The position numbers and the translations under genes were made by a program. The notes under the pieces were generated by a model that did no database searches, was not told the origin of the DNA, and was given only the letters and a program-made list of their open reading frames with translations. DNA of 64,000 nucleotides, taken from contig CM054184.1 in the NCBI GenBank assembly GCA_028829895.1, positions 22,361,701 through 22,425,700 of the forward strand, written 5' to 3'. Shown in pieces: positions 34,285-47,478 of this stretch (position 1 is its first letter; each line of letters begins with the position of its first letter). Source of the stretch: Sinotaia quadrata. Its lineage: Eukaryota > Mollusca > Gastropoda > Architaenioglossa > Viviparidae.

Positions 34285-37200
34285 TGTATATTTGTTTAAT
34301 GAATAAATCAGTAAATGTACCACAAGGTGGATGGTAGGTTATATTGGGCTGCCAACAGATTGGCCTTCTGTTTTAATGAGTATTTGTTGTATTATAGATA
34401 TCACAAGGATTTTAAAAATAGGAAAGACTAAAAATCATAATTGATTTAGTGGCTATACATTATTTTTCATGGCATGACTCATTTGTCAGATTAATTGACA
34501 CATACCAACAAAATAGCATTTGCTATCTGTTGGGTGAAGTCTTCAGATAATTATAAAGATCTATTGGGTGTTTTTTTATTTTCTGAAACCAGATTAACCC
34601 TTTTGTACATATTCCAGTATCAGGTATTTGAACTTCAGTAATTGTGACCCAACCCTTTAAAATCATTTCATTCAAATGTCTTATGAGACAGTGTTACTCC
34701 CTGAGCAGTAAACATTTGCATATGAATATCATGGTATTTTTCTCTTTGCCCAGTTATTTGTTTCACAGCTGTTGGCTACAGTTATAATTGTATCCACTTT
34801 CTTTGGATAATTTCTTTCTTTCAAAGTATATCTTAAATATTAACAGATTAATTTTTAGTGTGTTAGCCACTTGAGCTTTAAAAATGTCATTTATTAATCA
34901 CTACACTTTACCTGTCTAGTTTACCATGAGATAATTTATATGGGTGACCTAAAATAAAAGTACATTGAACAATGCCTTTCTGATTACATTTTCCAAAAGT
35001 AAAAAGAAAAACCACACTGTAAGCTTGACATGTACTATTTCTTTGGACTTAGTTTTGCTTTCTCAGTACTTCTATCACATAACACCATTTGTTTAACTGA
35101 GTTGAGTGCATTTACTTTGTGAACTTTTATTAGATGCATAATGAATATTCTCTTGTAGTAGTTAACCTATAATTGACAGAGTGGGCTTTTGGTTAAGTAA
35201 CTGTAACTGTGTTCTATGAATTTGCATCAGATTTAAGACTGCTCATCTGCTGTGCTTATGAGCCTCTACAGTAGTACAAGCCTGTCTGCTTTTTCTGCAG
35301 TTTATAATCAGCTCTGATTGTAAGTGACACTAAAGGTCAAATGTGTTTAGTTCAGTGCTGTTAATACATACATATGTTAGTACTTTCATATATACATGTT
35401 AAAGAAAGTATTAAAACAAATATGAATTTAAATATATTTTTATTACAATACAGTATTTAATATGAAAAAAAAATTAAACAATAAACAAACTATCAATGTA
35501 TGATATATATTTTATAAGCAGTGTATCTAATTGTAAATGCATGTGTGATATGTGTGTGAATGCATGTTTGGTACCCCTATTGTAACCAGCAGTATTGGAA
35601 AAAATCAACATAAACTGAATCTTTTAAAACACAGGGGTAGGTACTTAATCCCAAACATAATGCATATCACAACAGATAAGACTTGATGGTGAAATATGGC
35701 CATTTTATTGCCCAAGATATTTCTAATCCATTTTTGACTTAAGACTGCTTTTACCTACCCACACACATACACCTGTATATGTACTGAAGTTCAGAAATCT
35801 GTTAAGTGAATATCTTCTTTCATGTCCCCCTGACAGCAAAGTCTCTATATTAAACAATATTATTTACTTAGATTTCGAAATGAAATCATGGTGCTTATTA
35901 AAATATATATATTATTTTTGCTTTGAAGTAAAAAGTATGTGCTTGATTGGAAGTCATCTTGTCTTCCACTAGAGATTTATTTATCAAACAAATTTAGTCC
36001 TAAGCATTTAACTTTATATTATTGTATGTATACTGACATAAAAAATATTTTGTTGTACATTAACAAATTAAATAGCATTTATTTTTGTTTAACTGCTGAA
36101 TATATCAAATATTATTTATCTAAATTATATTCTTACACAATATGGGCAGATATAGCCTTGATATTAATTCTACTTTTTTGCTGTGTGCAATTTCTCTGTA
36201 AATCGGGTTTTCTCTTTTGAAAATGCTATTTTGAGAGTATTTTCTGCATCTGATTCCCCATCTGGTAAAAAATGGTTTGTAGGTCTGAGATGTGAATTAT
36301 TATTTTTCCCAGGAATAAATGCCAGTGTTGATATGTGTACATTAATGGTTCATATGAGTGAGTATTAAGACATATTTATATATAAGTGCATATTTTTGTT
36401 AGCATGTCCACTTTTCAGTAACTTTTGTGTGAGTGAACTATTGACAGTATCAGACTTTTAAGTAATTTTGTGTAAATGAACTATTGATTGTATGAAACTT
36501 TCTGTAACTTTTGTGTGAATGAACTATTGACTGTATCACACTTTCAGTAACTTTTGTGTGAATGAAGTATTGAATATTTCAGAAAGGGACAGTTTACAAG
36601 CAGCATCTTTCACTGTTAACCTAGGCATTATATGATGATCATATTTTGCTTTGCCTCTTAGGATTTGTTTTAACATGCCTGTATTACATCAGCCATCTGG
36701 ATTTGAAATATGGATGCAATTTTCTGAATCACTTTAAAGTATAATGTGTAATCAGCAGACTCACCATAAAGCCCCTGCATTGCTGGATCTGAATGATTCT
36801 AGTGCTATTTTAAAAAACTAGCATTGGAAGTACCTGGACTGGTGATAGATGGAAATAAAGTAAATTATGCAGTTTTCATTTATAATAATGTTGTGTAGCC
36901 TTCTCAATGTTTGTCTTTTAGCATGCTCCATTCCTCTTCAATTTTCACAAGAATATATGCATTTTTGCTGGCTCTTTGCCTCGAGTAATGTACAGTAGTA
37001 GTTTGGAATACTTTTGTATGTAGTATTTTCATTATTGGCAAGAACATTTTATTCAGAATATCAGTACAGTTCACTGTTAACATTTCTACAGCATATTGAA
37101 GTTTTGATGGATTCTTATAAAACCTCAATGAGTGCTTGCAGATTATTTATATAAAATTATTTGTATCTTTAAAGGTCTTTTCTGGCAATGAAATGTCTTA

Positions 37201-39597
37201 ATTGTTTTCAGCTACAATAATGGATTTTCATAATTGTTTTAAGCTACAAGTTTCACGATAGATATAGCACATTTTGAAGACAACTGAGTTTCTCATCACA
37301 AGTAACACTATTAGCAAAATGTGGAAGCAAATTATTTTTGTTTTATTAATAAACAAATTTGTCTGTACTGAAGATATAAAGCAAAGAGAGGTATGTATTG
37401 TTATTAATTTTGTATTCAGTTCTATTATACTTGTATCATCATTCATCAAATTTTATTTAAATTTAGTGCATCATTATTATTATCTGCATAAAATTATAAT
37501 ACATTATTTTGAACATGGACAAATTACCTTCTAAAGGGTATTTTCATTTTTAGTTTTTATTTATTTTCAATAGCATATTACATAATAAAAGTTTGTTGTT
37601 TTTTAAATTCACCTTATTTTTTGATTCTCTTAATTTTTTTCCTGGTATAGACAACCACAGAGTTATGAATCGTGGCTTTAATAAAGACAAAACTAGTACT
37701 AAACAATTTTCAAATGTATTTTCATATTTAATTTTTTAAAATTTTAATTGTTGTTTATAAAGGCATGTCAATTTGCTATACTTAGTTTTTCTCCACTTTG
37801 GTATTTTAAAGATGTACATGGTTTCCAAAATTGAAAGCACACATGTATGTTAAAAAAGGTTTACTGTGCAACAAGCCCACCTTGGCACTTTAGAAATCAG
37901 TTAGATTATAATACAACCAGTATATTTATAGAAAAAGAAAAACTCATGTGAAAGACTTATTTCATCAGTAAATTTCACATCGTTTAAATGTCTGCAGCAC
38001 AGGTGAAGTTCATGCTTTTGTTTTTATTTTACACTTGAAATTATCTTTCTCTCCATCTTTTAATGTCAAAAACGTGAAATCATTTAACTGTCATTTATTA
38101 ATCTGTTCTAATTATTGTACATAAAATATCAATCCTTTACCAAATTTTAGTAGTAGTAATATGTATTATAGTCAGATTAATTTCATTAAATGGATATAAC
38201 TTTTACTGTGATACCAGTGGTAATATCTTCAGTCATTAGTAATCAGGTAAAATATATCAAAACCTTGACATCTTTCATTGAATTTATGCATTTCCCAATA
38301 TTCATTTAAAACTTACTTTTATTTATTTAAAAAAAAACAATATCTATGCTTGAAAACTTGCAATTTAGAAACTGCAGACATTCTTCTCTAGTTGACATGT
38401 CAATGACAATGTTATTATGAAATTTGCATGCAAATTGTGTTTTTTCTATAGAAAAGAACATTTACACTTACACAGGAGTTAATTTTCTTGCATTATAGGA
38501 CAGGCTGAATTCCAGAATTTCTTAGGTTAGATGTGGAAGTTTGTTATGTGGATAGTTATGTTATTATTATTTGTACATGTAACAAATTGATTGAAACTTT
38601 AAACTTGCATAAATGACATTCAAAAATATTTAATATTTTTAAGATTATGCTTTAGCTAGCTAATGCCACATTGTTTTAGTCATAATGGCCCCTTGTTTGC
38701 TTTCCCACTACTAAAATTGAATCTTTATATTTAATATTTGTCCTTGCCATTAACCTGTTACTAGTGAAGTATTGCACATCTTCACTTGCATTTCTCAAAA
38801 TAATTTCTTTACAAAACCCATGACAGATTCTGTCTGCTAACTTTTCTGTTCCTTCATACTGAAACTGTTGATGCCCTAGCACACCTTTGTCACAACAACA
38901 AAAGGATCATTGTCAACTCCTTAAAAAATAATGATCTAACTACTAATTAATTATGTTCAGGAAAAAGCAGTGAGAAAGCCCTAACATATGAAGTAATATC
39001 TCACATCTTTGTATGTAACATCGTGCACTGTGCAAGCATGCCGCTTTGTAGCATACTACATAAATTCAGTTTTTATGTGAAACTTCACACAGAATATAAT
39101 TATAGAGCACTATAGCAAGATGAGACAGTGTTATCTTGAAGTACCTCTAATACAATGACAGCGTTAATAATAAAATATCACTCAGTGAATGGCTGTATGA
39201 TAAAAGGAATCCTGTTGTTAACAAGAAAATTAATCACCAGATTCTAAATCTTTTTTCAGTTGATATTCAGTTTTTGAGCTAGAGTTAGATTCTAAAAGAC
39301 TGTACAGGGAAAACAATGTTATTTTACTTAGCACAGCAGAAAGTCAGTATTGTTTCATCAGCTGGACAACATCAGGACTGTAGGAGTTAAAAACAAGTGT
39401 CTTAAATAATGGTATGTTTTACTTTTAGACAATAACAGGATGGTTGTTGTTTGCAAAAACTTCTAAAACATTGTTGCAGACTATTTGTGTAGTTGTAATA
39501 TTGTATGATTTGGTATTGTTTTCCAAGAAATTCCCTCCTCGGAATTTCTATTTTTATTGTTTTGATTTGAAAAAGAAAAGTTGTAAAACCTGAAAGA
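34285..39597. other. AT-rich DNA, probably intergenic, no supported gene
   Basis: It lies between the putative plus-strand terminal exon at 32920 and the end of NAT10. It contains one small tandem repeat (36413-36575). On the minus strand at 38676-38900 there is an open stretch with protein-like composition (YEGTEKLADRICHGFCKEI, SEDVQYFTSNR, then a GTTAAT donor-like site), unassigned. A good acceptor at about 37642 precedes only a short frame. Confidence 0.4.
36413..36575. repeat. tandem repeat, unit about 50 bp, 3-4 copies
   Basis: CAGTAACTTTTGTGTGAATG followed by AACTATTGACTGTATCA repeats with small changes. Confidence 0.75.
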
Positions 39598-39905
39598 TGA
39601 AATAATAGCATGACATAAATCACTAAGACGAAATGATGTTACATAAATAGCTAAGATGAAATGATGTTACATATATAGCCAAGATGAAATGATGTTACAT
39701 AAATAGCTAAGATGAAATGATGTTACATAAATAGCCAAGATGAAATGATGTTACATAAATAGCTAAGATGAAATGATGTTACATAAATAGCCAAGATGAA
39801 ATGATGTTACATAAATAGCTAAGATAAAATGATGTTACATAAATAGCTAAGATGAAATGTGACATAAATCACTAAGATGAAATGATGCAGCATTAATAGC
39901 TTAAG
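39598..39905. repeat. 28-bp minisatellite, about 10 copies
   Basis: The 28-base unit starts AGATGAAATGATGTTACATA and ends AATAGC(T/C)A. T/C variants alternate from copy to copy, so the array may have grown by 56-bp double units. The edges are degenerate. Confidence 0.92.
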
Positions 39906-40175
39906 ATGATTCGAAGTAACATAGACAGTTGAAGCAATATTTGTTTTGTATCATTAGTGTCATTCTGTATTAAACAATTTAAATGAAATGTAAATATAAT
40001 AATAAAAATGTTTATACATTTTATTTTATTAAGAATAAATATGTATTATGCTAGTAAAGCTGCTTTTTCTTCAGAGAACATGTGGAAAATGTTTTCCTCA
40101 TTACCCAGTATGTGATTGTTTTTCATAAATTTTATTGTGGACAGTAGTAGATAAGAAAATTTTTGTAAGATTCTT

Positions 40176-40325
40176 ACTGTACAAGCCCAGTGAACCAACC
40201 CTAAACTGTTATTGCATGCATAGTACTAAAATGATAATTGTACTGTGCATGCCCAGTGTACCATGTACTATTACTGCATGTTGAGTACTAAAATGATAAT
40301 TGTACTGTGCAAGCTCAGCAGTATG
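40176..40325. repeat. tandem repeat, unit about 70 bp, 2-3 copies
   Basis: TACTGTGCATGCCCAGTGTA, then TACTATTACTGCATG, then AGTACTAAAATGATAATTG recurs. Confidence 0.7.
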
Positions 40326-40479
40326 TTATAGTGTTAATGTTATGTACATCCAATGATATGGTTCATGGTGAGAAACACACTTTGTTGTTTACTTATAAGT
40401 ACATCATGTTCAGACTAAGCTTTTACAGATAAACTACATTTTGTTTTAAATCATCATTTTTTACACTTAATGACTTTTT

Positions 40480-40725
40480 GTTTTCCGTGTTTACTTTAGT
40501 TCTTTGATACAAAACTGAGTATTGTTTTTTATGAGAGTATTTTAGTTCTTTGTTACTAAACTAAGTATTGTTTTTATATGTTTGAGAGTTTTTTAGTCCT
40601 TGTAGTAGTAATCCTGTTTTGTTAGTATTTAAGTTCTTGTAGTGGTAATCCAGTTGCTATGAAAGTAGTAACAGTCTTGTTTTTCTATGAAAGTACATGT
40701 ATTTTAATTCTTTTAGTTACAGTAC
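40480..40725. repeat. degenerate tandem repeat, unit about 60 bp
   Basis: TTTAGTTCTTTGTTACTAAA, then ACTGAGTATTGTTTTT, then ATGAGAGTATT recurs three to four times with decay. Confidence 0.55.
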
Positions 40726-43079
40726 CTTTTAGCAGCAGCAAAAAAATCATTCATATTTTAAAATATATACATCAGATTTATGCTGATATATATATTTTGA
40801 ACATTTGTACATGCAATATATTATTAAAATAATCCAATTAGAGATCCCTAAACCATTCACACTTTTATTCTCATGAACAAAGAGTCCAAATAAGCGTATT
40901 TACTAATCTTACCAGTGTGTGAACATGAAAAACATTGGAAATAAAAGTAATGCATATAATGCTGAAGGTGTTATCCATTTGTACAGGTTTAGGACAATTG
41001 CTATATGCCATCTGTCTTGAACTTTAGGGCTTGTTTGCTCTAAATCAACATCTATCATTGCAGAAATCAATCAACACTAAGCCTCATTACTTAAAGTTAA
41101 AAACATTAGCCTGTCCACCATGTTTATGTTGCAACATTGTGTAACAGACATATGATTGTTAAATAAAGCCTTACTGTGATCTGTAATACAATTTTTTAAT
41201 ATGTTTTCTCATTTTTGAAACTATAAGATGAAGCCTTAATGTGATCTGTAACACATTTTTTCCAAATAGGTTTTCTCGATTTGAAACAATTGATTTTAAA
41301 AATATTGGTACTAGTAGTCAAAGTTATATATATAGTTCTTGGTTTTTGTTTTTTTTAAATAACTGATGTCATAATTTTAAAATGTTAGTACTAGTAGTAG
41401 TTAAAGTTATATATATTATATATACAGGTTGCTCTAGATATTTAGAAACAAATAATTTCTTACTTTTATGGCTAGACGAAATATAAATAATTAACAAAGT
41501 TATTAATATATTCCTTGATTGTTGACATTTTTGAAACAAATGATTTCTTATTGGACAAGAGATAAGAACTTAATAAACAAAGTTAAATATAAACATTCCT
41601 CACTAGTTCTGGATGTTTGGAAACAATTGATATCATAGCTTTACAGATAGACAGAAGTACTTACCTATATAAAGGCATCCCTCAATTTAGGGTTATGTTC
41701 CATCTAATTTTTTAACATGGATGGAAAATCATGGCTTTGAGCAAAAAGTACAACTATACTATTCCTAAATACAAAATAAACAAACAAATCATGAGTGCTA
41801 GAATATATACATTTACTATTGCTGCTGTTCTTGTGCACTAAAAATTAAGCTGGGCAGTATTGTTAGTCTAATCACGTTTTAATTTAATGAAAAGTATACC
41901 TTTAACTTGTTTCTTCAAGCTTTTCTCTTTGCTAGCTGCTCAGTATTTGTAGATAACCTCAGCATCAACATATTGAATTGATAATATATAAAACTTAATT
42001 CACATAAGCTGGTTGAGATAATCGATTTACGTTGTTTCTTAATATATTTTTTATTTTGTTCATTAAACTAAACCTACATTTATAACCAGACTTGACACTG
42101 CAAATAGCCAATATACATTGAATTGATTTGCAAGGTATATGAATTGCATGATTTTCTCATGAACCATAAAATTAATGCAGAATAGCTCTAGCAAAACTCT
42201 GCTTATTTTTATTCCAATTTTAAAGTTGGTGATGTGTGAAAAATGAGCATAGTAAAAATCTTTCATTATGTAAGCTCACCATGTAGGAATCTGCTCACTA
42301 TATGTTGACAGACAAATATCAATTAGCCTTATTGATGCAATTGACAGTAACATTTTAACTCTGTGCTGAAATAATGATTTTCACACAATTTTTTTTTGTT
42401 GATTTTGGCTTCAACATTTATACTTTAGTTGTTGTTAGAGAACTACATTGCAAGAGATTAATCAATCATTCACTCAGAATATGTTCAAGATGGCAAACAC
42501 AGGAATCTGCAGATTCTTTCATTCAGCCAAGCACCAGCTTGTTCTGAACAGAATTTGAGTAGAAATTAGAGATTTTCATTCATGCTTTAACTATTGGAAG
42601 TACCTTAACTTTTGCTTGCCTAACCGCTGTTCATCAACTTATAAACATTTCTGAGTTGTGTCTCCAATTTCTTCATTAGTGAAATGGGCTTCAGACATTG
42701 TTATTAATATATTCAGCACCTTGTGCTACTCAATGCTACTATTCTGTCAAGTGTGGAATTGACTCTGCAAAAGTGTTGTGACTAAGTTTCCTAATTGAGA
42801 AGTATGTGCTTTCTTTACAGTTCATGTAAAAAGTGATTCATTTCACCAATAATTTTTGTTTTCATCACTCTATGCCTAATATATTTTTCCTCAAATCCAT
42901 CCACTTTTCTCACATTAACAAAAATCATTCTTGCTTAATTTGGACAGCAACAGCAATCTGATTATTCAAATATATTTTGTACACATATAATTAACATTTT
43001 TATTTTATGTCATGGTTGACAAAACGTATCAAGATTAAGTGATTGTAGTAAAACCAGAAAAATAATCAAAAGGTGCATT
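40726..43079. other. AT-rich intergenic-type DNA
   Basis: No gene is supported. Between about 41160 and 41660 there are decayed repeats built on AAGCCTTAATGTGATCTGTA and on TTGAAACAATTGAT. The small open frames here have random composition. Confidence 0.5.
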
Positions 43080-43530
43080 GCTGGCAAAATAGTGAAGTGC
43101 ATCGTATATCAAATGATACATTGCATATAAGCCTATCATACCCAAATGACACATTGCACACGATTTATCAGTACACTAAATAACACACTGCGTACAAGTA
43201 TATCAGTACACCAAATAACACTTGTGAGTGCATCAGTGAACCATATGACATATTGCATAGAGTTTATCAGTACACCAGATGGTACAAAGCATATGAGTGT
43301 ATCAGTGAACCATATGATTGACATGAGTTTATAAGTTCACCTAATGACACACAGCATACGATTGCAAGAATCAATACACTCTAAATGATGCACTGTATAT
43401 ATATATATGTATGAGTACTCCAAATGGCTCATGAATATGAGTATTCACATAGCAATGACACATTGCACACAAGTGTATCAGTACACCAAAAGACTGTATA
43501 CAAGTGAATAGTATATCAAATAACAGAGGC
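43080..43530. repeat. degenerate tandem array around ATCAGTACACCAAATGACAC
   Basis: The phrases TTGCATACGAGTGTATCAGT and ACACCAAATGACACA recur about every 35-60 bases. Open frames on both strands within it arise from the repeat. A short AT tract interrupts it near 43395. Confidence 0.7.
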
Positions 43531-43849
43531 ATCTGTAAGCCTTCATGCAGAGTTACTGCCTCTACTTAAAAATGAAAATGTGCTACTCAAAAGAAGTACA
43601 GAAAATATTGTATTCTTATACAAGCTGGAGTACCAAGTGATAGAGTTGTTGCAACGAACATTAAAGATTGAATCACCACTTGCTTATTGTACTTCATGAT
43701 AGTGAATCAGAACATTGGTGTAAAGAACTGTTGTTGCAGATGACTCAGTATTTTTAGTGATATTTTGAAATTACAAGTTTCTAATATTTATAAAGCAATA
43801 CTTCTCATGAACTTCTCTAGATGTATTTTTTCCCCCTTTTTTGCAGTTT

Positions 43850-44085
43850 TCTAGTAGTTTGCACATACAGATGTGAGACATCAGTTTTGTAGTAGTTTGC
43901 ACATACAGATGTGAGACATTAGTTTTGTAGTAGTTTGCACATACAGATGTGAGACATTAGTTTTGTAGTAGTTTGCACATACAGATGTGAAACATTAGTT
44001 TTGTAGTAGTTTGCACATACAGATGTGACACATTAGTTTTGTAGCACAGTTTATAGATACAGAATGATGCATAAGTTGGCAGAAC
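43850..44085. repeat. 38-bp minisatellite, about 6 copies
   Basis: The unit GTAGTAGTTTGCACATACAG, then ATGTGAGACATTAGTTTT is nearly exact in the first five copies and decays at the right edge. Confidence 0.92.
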
Positions 44086-44699
44086 AGTTTGCACATGCAG
44101 ACACAAGACAGAATCAGCTATTAGACAATGTTTGAATTAGTGTACCATAGATAATCAAGTTATAATAAAAGCTATGCTGCGTGGGTCAATACACTTTAGC
44201 AGAAATGAAAAGTAATAGTATTATTTCCATACTTAAATGACTGTTATGATAAGAGTAACTTATATGTGAATTTTAGTCCGTAGGAATCTTTAACATTTTA
44301 ACCCCTGTTTATGAGTTTTTGCTTACTAGCATTCTTTGGAACTAAGCTTGTAAATAAAGAAATGTATATGTGTATTAATAGATAGATAGATTTAGTATTG
44401 TCTTTTTAGTAGACTAGGGGTAATAAATCATTGAAATTGTCAGTCCAGGTATTTTCAGTTTCATAATGATGCCATCTCAACAAACTATCACAAATGAGTC
44501 ACCAACAGCCCTCAATAAATTTCATGAATTTAGAAGTCCACCAGCAATTACAGAAACTGAATGATAATTTTTATATATAGATACTGTAAATATTTGTCTC
44601 TAGTTAGCTCCACTAATCACTGCACTTATTAGATTATTACATGCTTATTAGATTTCAGTTCTAAACCAGTCATTCACTTTGAGATTTTTAAATTTTATT

Positions 44700-45072
44700 T
44701 TCAGTAGTATACAGTCATTTCACTTAACTGTGGGGTTGTTAGATATCAGTAGTAAATCAGTCATTTCACTTTACTATAGTTAGATATCGGTAGTAAACCA
44801 GTCATTTCACTTTACTATAGTTAGATATTGGTAGTAAGCCAGTCATTTCACTTTACTATAGTTGTTAGATACCAGTAGTAAACCAGTCATTTCACTTTAC
44901 TATAGTTGTTAGATATCAGTAGTAAACCAGTCATTTAACTTTAGTTGTTAGATATCTGTAATAAACCAGTCATTTCACTTTTTCACTTTAGCTGTTAGGT
45001 ATCGGTAGTAAACCAGTCATATCACTTTACTATAGTTGTTAAATTTCAGTAGTATACCAGTCATTTCCTAAT
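44700..45072. repeat. minisatellite, unit about 44 bp, about 8 copies
   Basis: TTAGATATCAGTAGTAAACC, then AGTCATTTCACTTTACTATAG repeats, with copy lengths varying from about 38 to 50. Confidence 0.88.
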
Positions 45073-46194
45073 TGGAGTTTGATTTTTTTAAAATCTTATT
45101 TAACCTAAATAATGCATATACCATTTAAAAATCAATTTTGTTTTCAAATTGCATTCAGTCATATTGTGTATGTTAGTTATTCACAAACAAATTAAATCTT
45201 TTTTCTCATATTATTTTTTTTACTGCTGTTCGTTTCAGCTTTGCTTAATTCAACTGGTAGAAAACTCAGACTTTCTTGTACCATTCTACCCTCATAAAAT
45301 TTATCACTTTCACAATAAAAGTACCATACATTGTAATCAGCTGCTTTTATAGGTTACCTTGCCGCACTCATTGGCAGGTTGAAATTCTCTACATAATAGC
45401 CCTTCATCAAAATGACAATTATTTTATTTTTTAACTATTTAAATTCTGAATTATATTTGTGTTATAAAAAGTGAGAAAAAAACAACAAAAACATGAAAGT
45501 GTGTGCAATGTTTTGTATTTCACAGAAATAAGATATTCATATAGTCAAGTAACCACAGAAAAATAGTTATTTCTAAGATATAAAGTTAAGAAAGATAAAT
45601 ATTTATTTAAGAGCTATAGTCTTTGTTGTAGTATTAACTGAAATAAACTTGCCCTTTACTGCAGTTTTGTTTCTAAGATAGTAACTCTGTTTAATGATTT
45701 ACAGTAAAATAACTCCCTATGTTAAAAAAAACTGAATAATTTAATTGGAAGAATTTTTTTTTTTACACCCTAGGGCATCTGTAAATAGACATGCCTTCAT
45801 CAATATGCAAGTACTATTGTTGCCATTGCAAGATACATTTTAAGTACTAGTCATAATTGCAAGATGAACATACTTTATGCCTATACAATCAGTAAAGTAT
45901 AAGGTCCCATTGGAACATTATGCTACATTAAGGGAGATTTTTATACAGTATTTAATATGAAAATTTACCTCTGGTATATATGCTTACAGAGACAGAACCT
46001 CATTATAGACAGATTAAAATCCTAACACCTACCAAAAACAAACTACACAGCAAAATTTGCATTTTATTTTTAAAGAAATGATGCTAGAATCTTTTTATAC
46101 AGGCACTCTCTTGAATGAAGTTGTATAACGATGTTAGTAAAGTCACATTGTAAGATAAAACTTACAAACTGATCTTATCACTACAGTTATTTTC
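45073..46194. other. AT-rich DNA, no gene supported
   Basis: A fair acceptor (CTGTTCGTTTCAG, ending 45238) is followed by a 38-codon open stretch ending in TAG. It has no partner exon and an average mix of residues. I leave it uncalled. Confidence 0.4.
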
Positions 46195-46575
46195 TGAGTT
46201 TTACACTCTAATATTGCATACAACCATATATTCTGTTAATATCACAACCATGTAGCATTTCTGAGCCTTACTTTCCATTAATGCCACATACAATTGTGTT
46301 GCATTTCTGAGTATCACATTCTGTAATACCACCTAAAATTGTATTGCATTTCTGAGTATTACATTCTGTAATACCTCCTAAAATTGTGTTGCATTTCTGA
46401 GCCTACATTCCATTAATACCACATACAATTGTGTTGCATTTCTGAGCCTACATTCCATTAATACCACATACTATTGTGTTGCATTTCTGAGTATTACATT
46501 CTGTAATACCACTTAAAACTGTGTTGCATTTCTGAGCCTACATTCCATTAATATCACACAAAACCATGTAGGATG
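46195..46575. repeat. minisatellite, unit about 45-60 bp, about 7 copies
   Basis: TGTGTTGCATTTCTGAGCCT, then ACATTCCATTAATACCACA alternates with a variant containing GAGTATTACATTCTGTAATA. Two unit types are interleaved. Confidence 0.85.
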
Positions 46576-47023
46576 GGGAGAAAATTTTTTTCTGTTCACC
46601 CATCAGTTATCCAATACAAGTGTATGAAGAAAACTCGAACTAATTGGTTTAATAACATTAAACAAAGTACAACTATTATTTTTTTTGTAATCACTTTATA
46701 CTTTAGCATAAGAAACACATTTTAGTATAATCTGAGAGGTGCACTTTTTCCTAAACACTTAAAAACAAAATTTATACAAGCAACTTTATTTTTAATATTC
46801 TTATATTTATGCAGTCATAATTCTTTTAAAAGGCCACAATATATAGGTACACATTTTTAGGCAGGAGCTAATTAAATTTATTTCACATTCAAATTTTTTT
46901 TAAAAGACTTGAGACTATAATAACTGTATTGTTGTAGTCACTGTTGGACTGCACTTGCACATTTAAGAGAAATCAAAATTTAAAACCCCAAACATACAGC
47001 ATAAAATTACATTCCAATGCATT

Positions 47024-47038
47024 TATTTATTTATTTAT
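47024..47038 (-). terminator. distal poly(A) signal cluster for NAT10
   Basis: The plus-strand run TTTATTTATTTATTTATT gives overlapping AATAAA hexamers on the minus strand about 335 bases after the NAT10 stop codon. A nearer AATAAA is at 47343-47348. Which one is used cannot be told from sequence. Confidence 0.4.
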
Positions 47039-47342
47039 TAAGTTTTAGGAATGTTTTTCTTTGCAATTTACTCAGTTTTTTAATAAAGCATTATGTTATT
47101 TAATTAATACACTATTACATACAAAATCATAAATATCCTTTTAATATGATGACTATAATAAAGACAGTGTAATAAAGGGATAATGGAAACAAAATGTTAA
47201 GAAGACCAATCATGCCTGTTTCTAAATAAAATTTGGACTAGATTTTTTTTGTCTTTTGTCTTCTTGTATGTACTATCAAACTCAAAGTTTCATGTGTGTA
47301 TTATCAAAGTTTCTTATTGCATATTTGTGAATCTTCTAGCCT

Positions 47343-47348
47343 TTTATT
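47343..47348 (-). terminator. proximal poly(A) signal for NAT10
   Basis: AATAAA on the minus strand, 22 bases after the TAA stop. This would make a very short 3' untranslated region, so the cluster near 47030 is an alternative. Confidence 0.4.
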
Positions 47349-47369
47349 GGACTGTCAAGCATTGTGGTG

Positions 47370-47478
47370 TTATTGTTTGATGTTCTTGTTCTTTAATTTA
47401 TGCCTTTTTTCCTTCTTCTTTTTCTTGCTTGGCATTGTAATGTCCACTTCTTTGTTCTGTCTCTTTCTGTGCAAGTTC
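47370..47478 (-). CDS. NAT10: NAT10 last coding exon (basic C-terminal tail)
   Basis: The acceptor TTTCTTGTCCAG precedes 47478. One base completes the codon opened in the previous exon, then 35 codons and a TAA stop at 47372-47370 follow. The tail is strongly basic, with PSKKKKKEKRHKLKNKN, as expected for the lysine-rich C-terminus of NAT10, a nucleolar enzyme. An alternative AG 12 bases downstream (CTTGCACAG) would keep the frame and drop four residues. This tail is the least conserved part of the family, so the exon is placed by phase and character more than by homology. Confidence 0.75.

Noticed and set aside
39598..39905. 28-bp repeats considered as a CRISPR array
   Set aside because: Units are directly adjacent with no spacers, and the context is an animal genome.
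43136..43334. Overlapping 62-codon frames on both strands
   Set aside because: Both are products of the ATCAGTACACC tandem array.
45239..45352. Open stretch after the acceptor CTGTTCGTTTCAG
   Set aside because: There is no partner exon and no family resemblance. One acceptor alone is common by chance in T-rich DNA.
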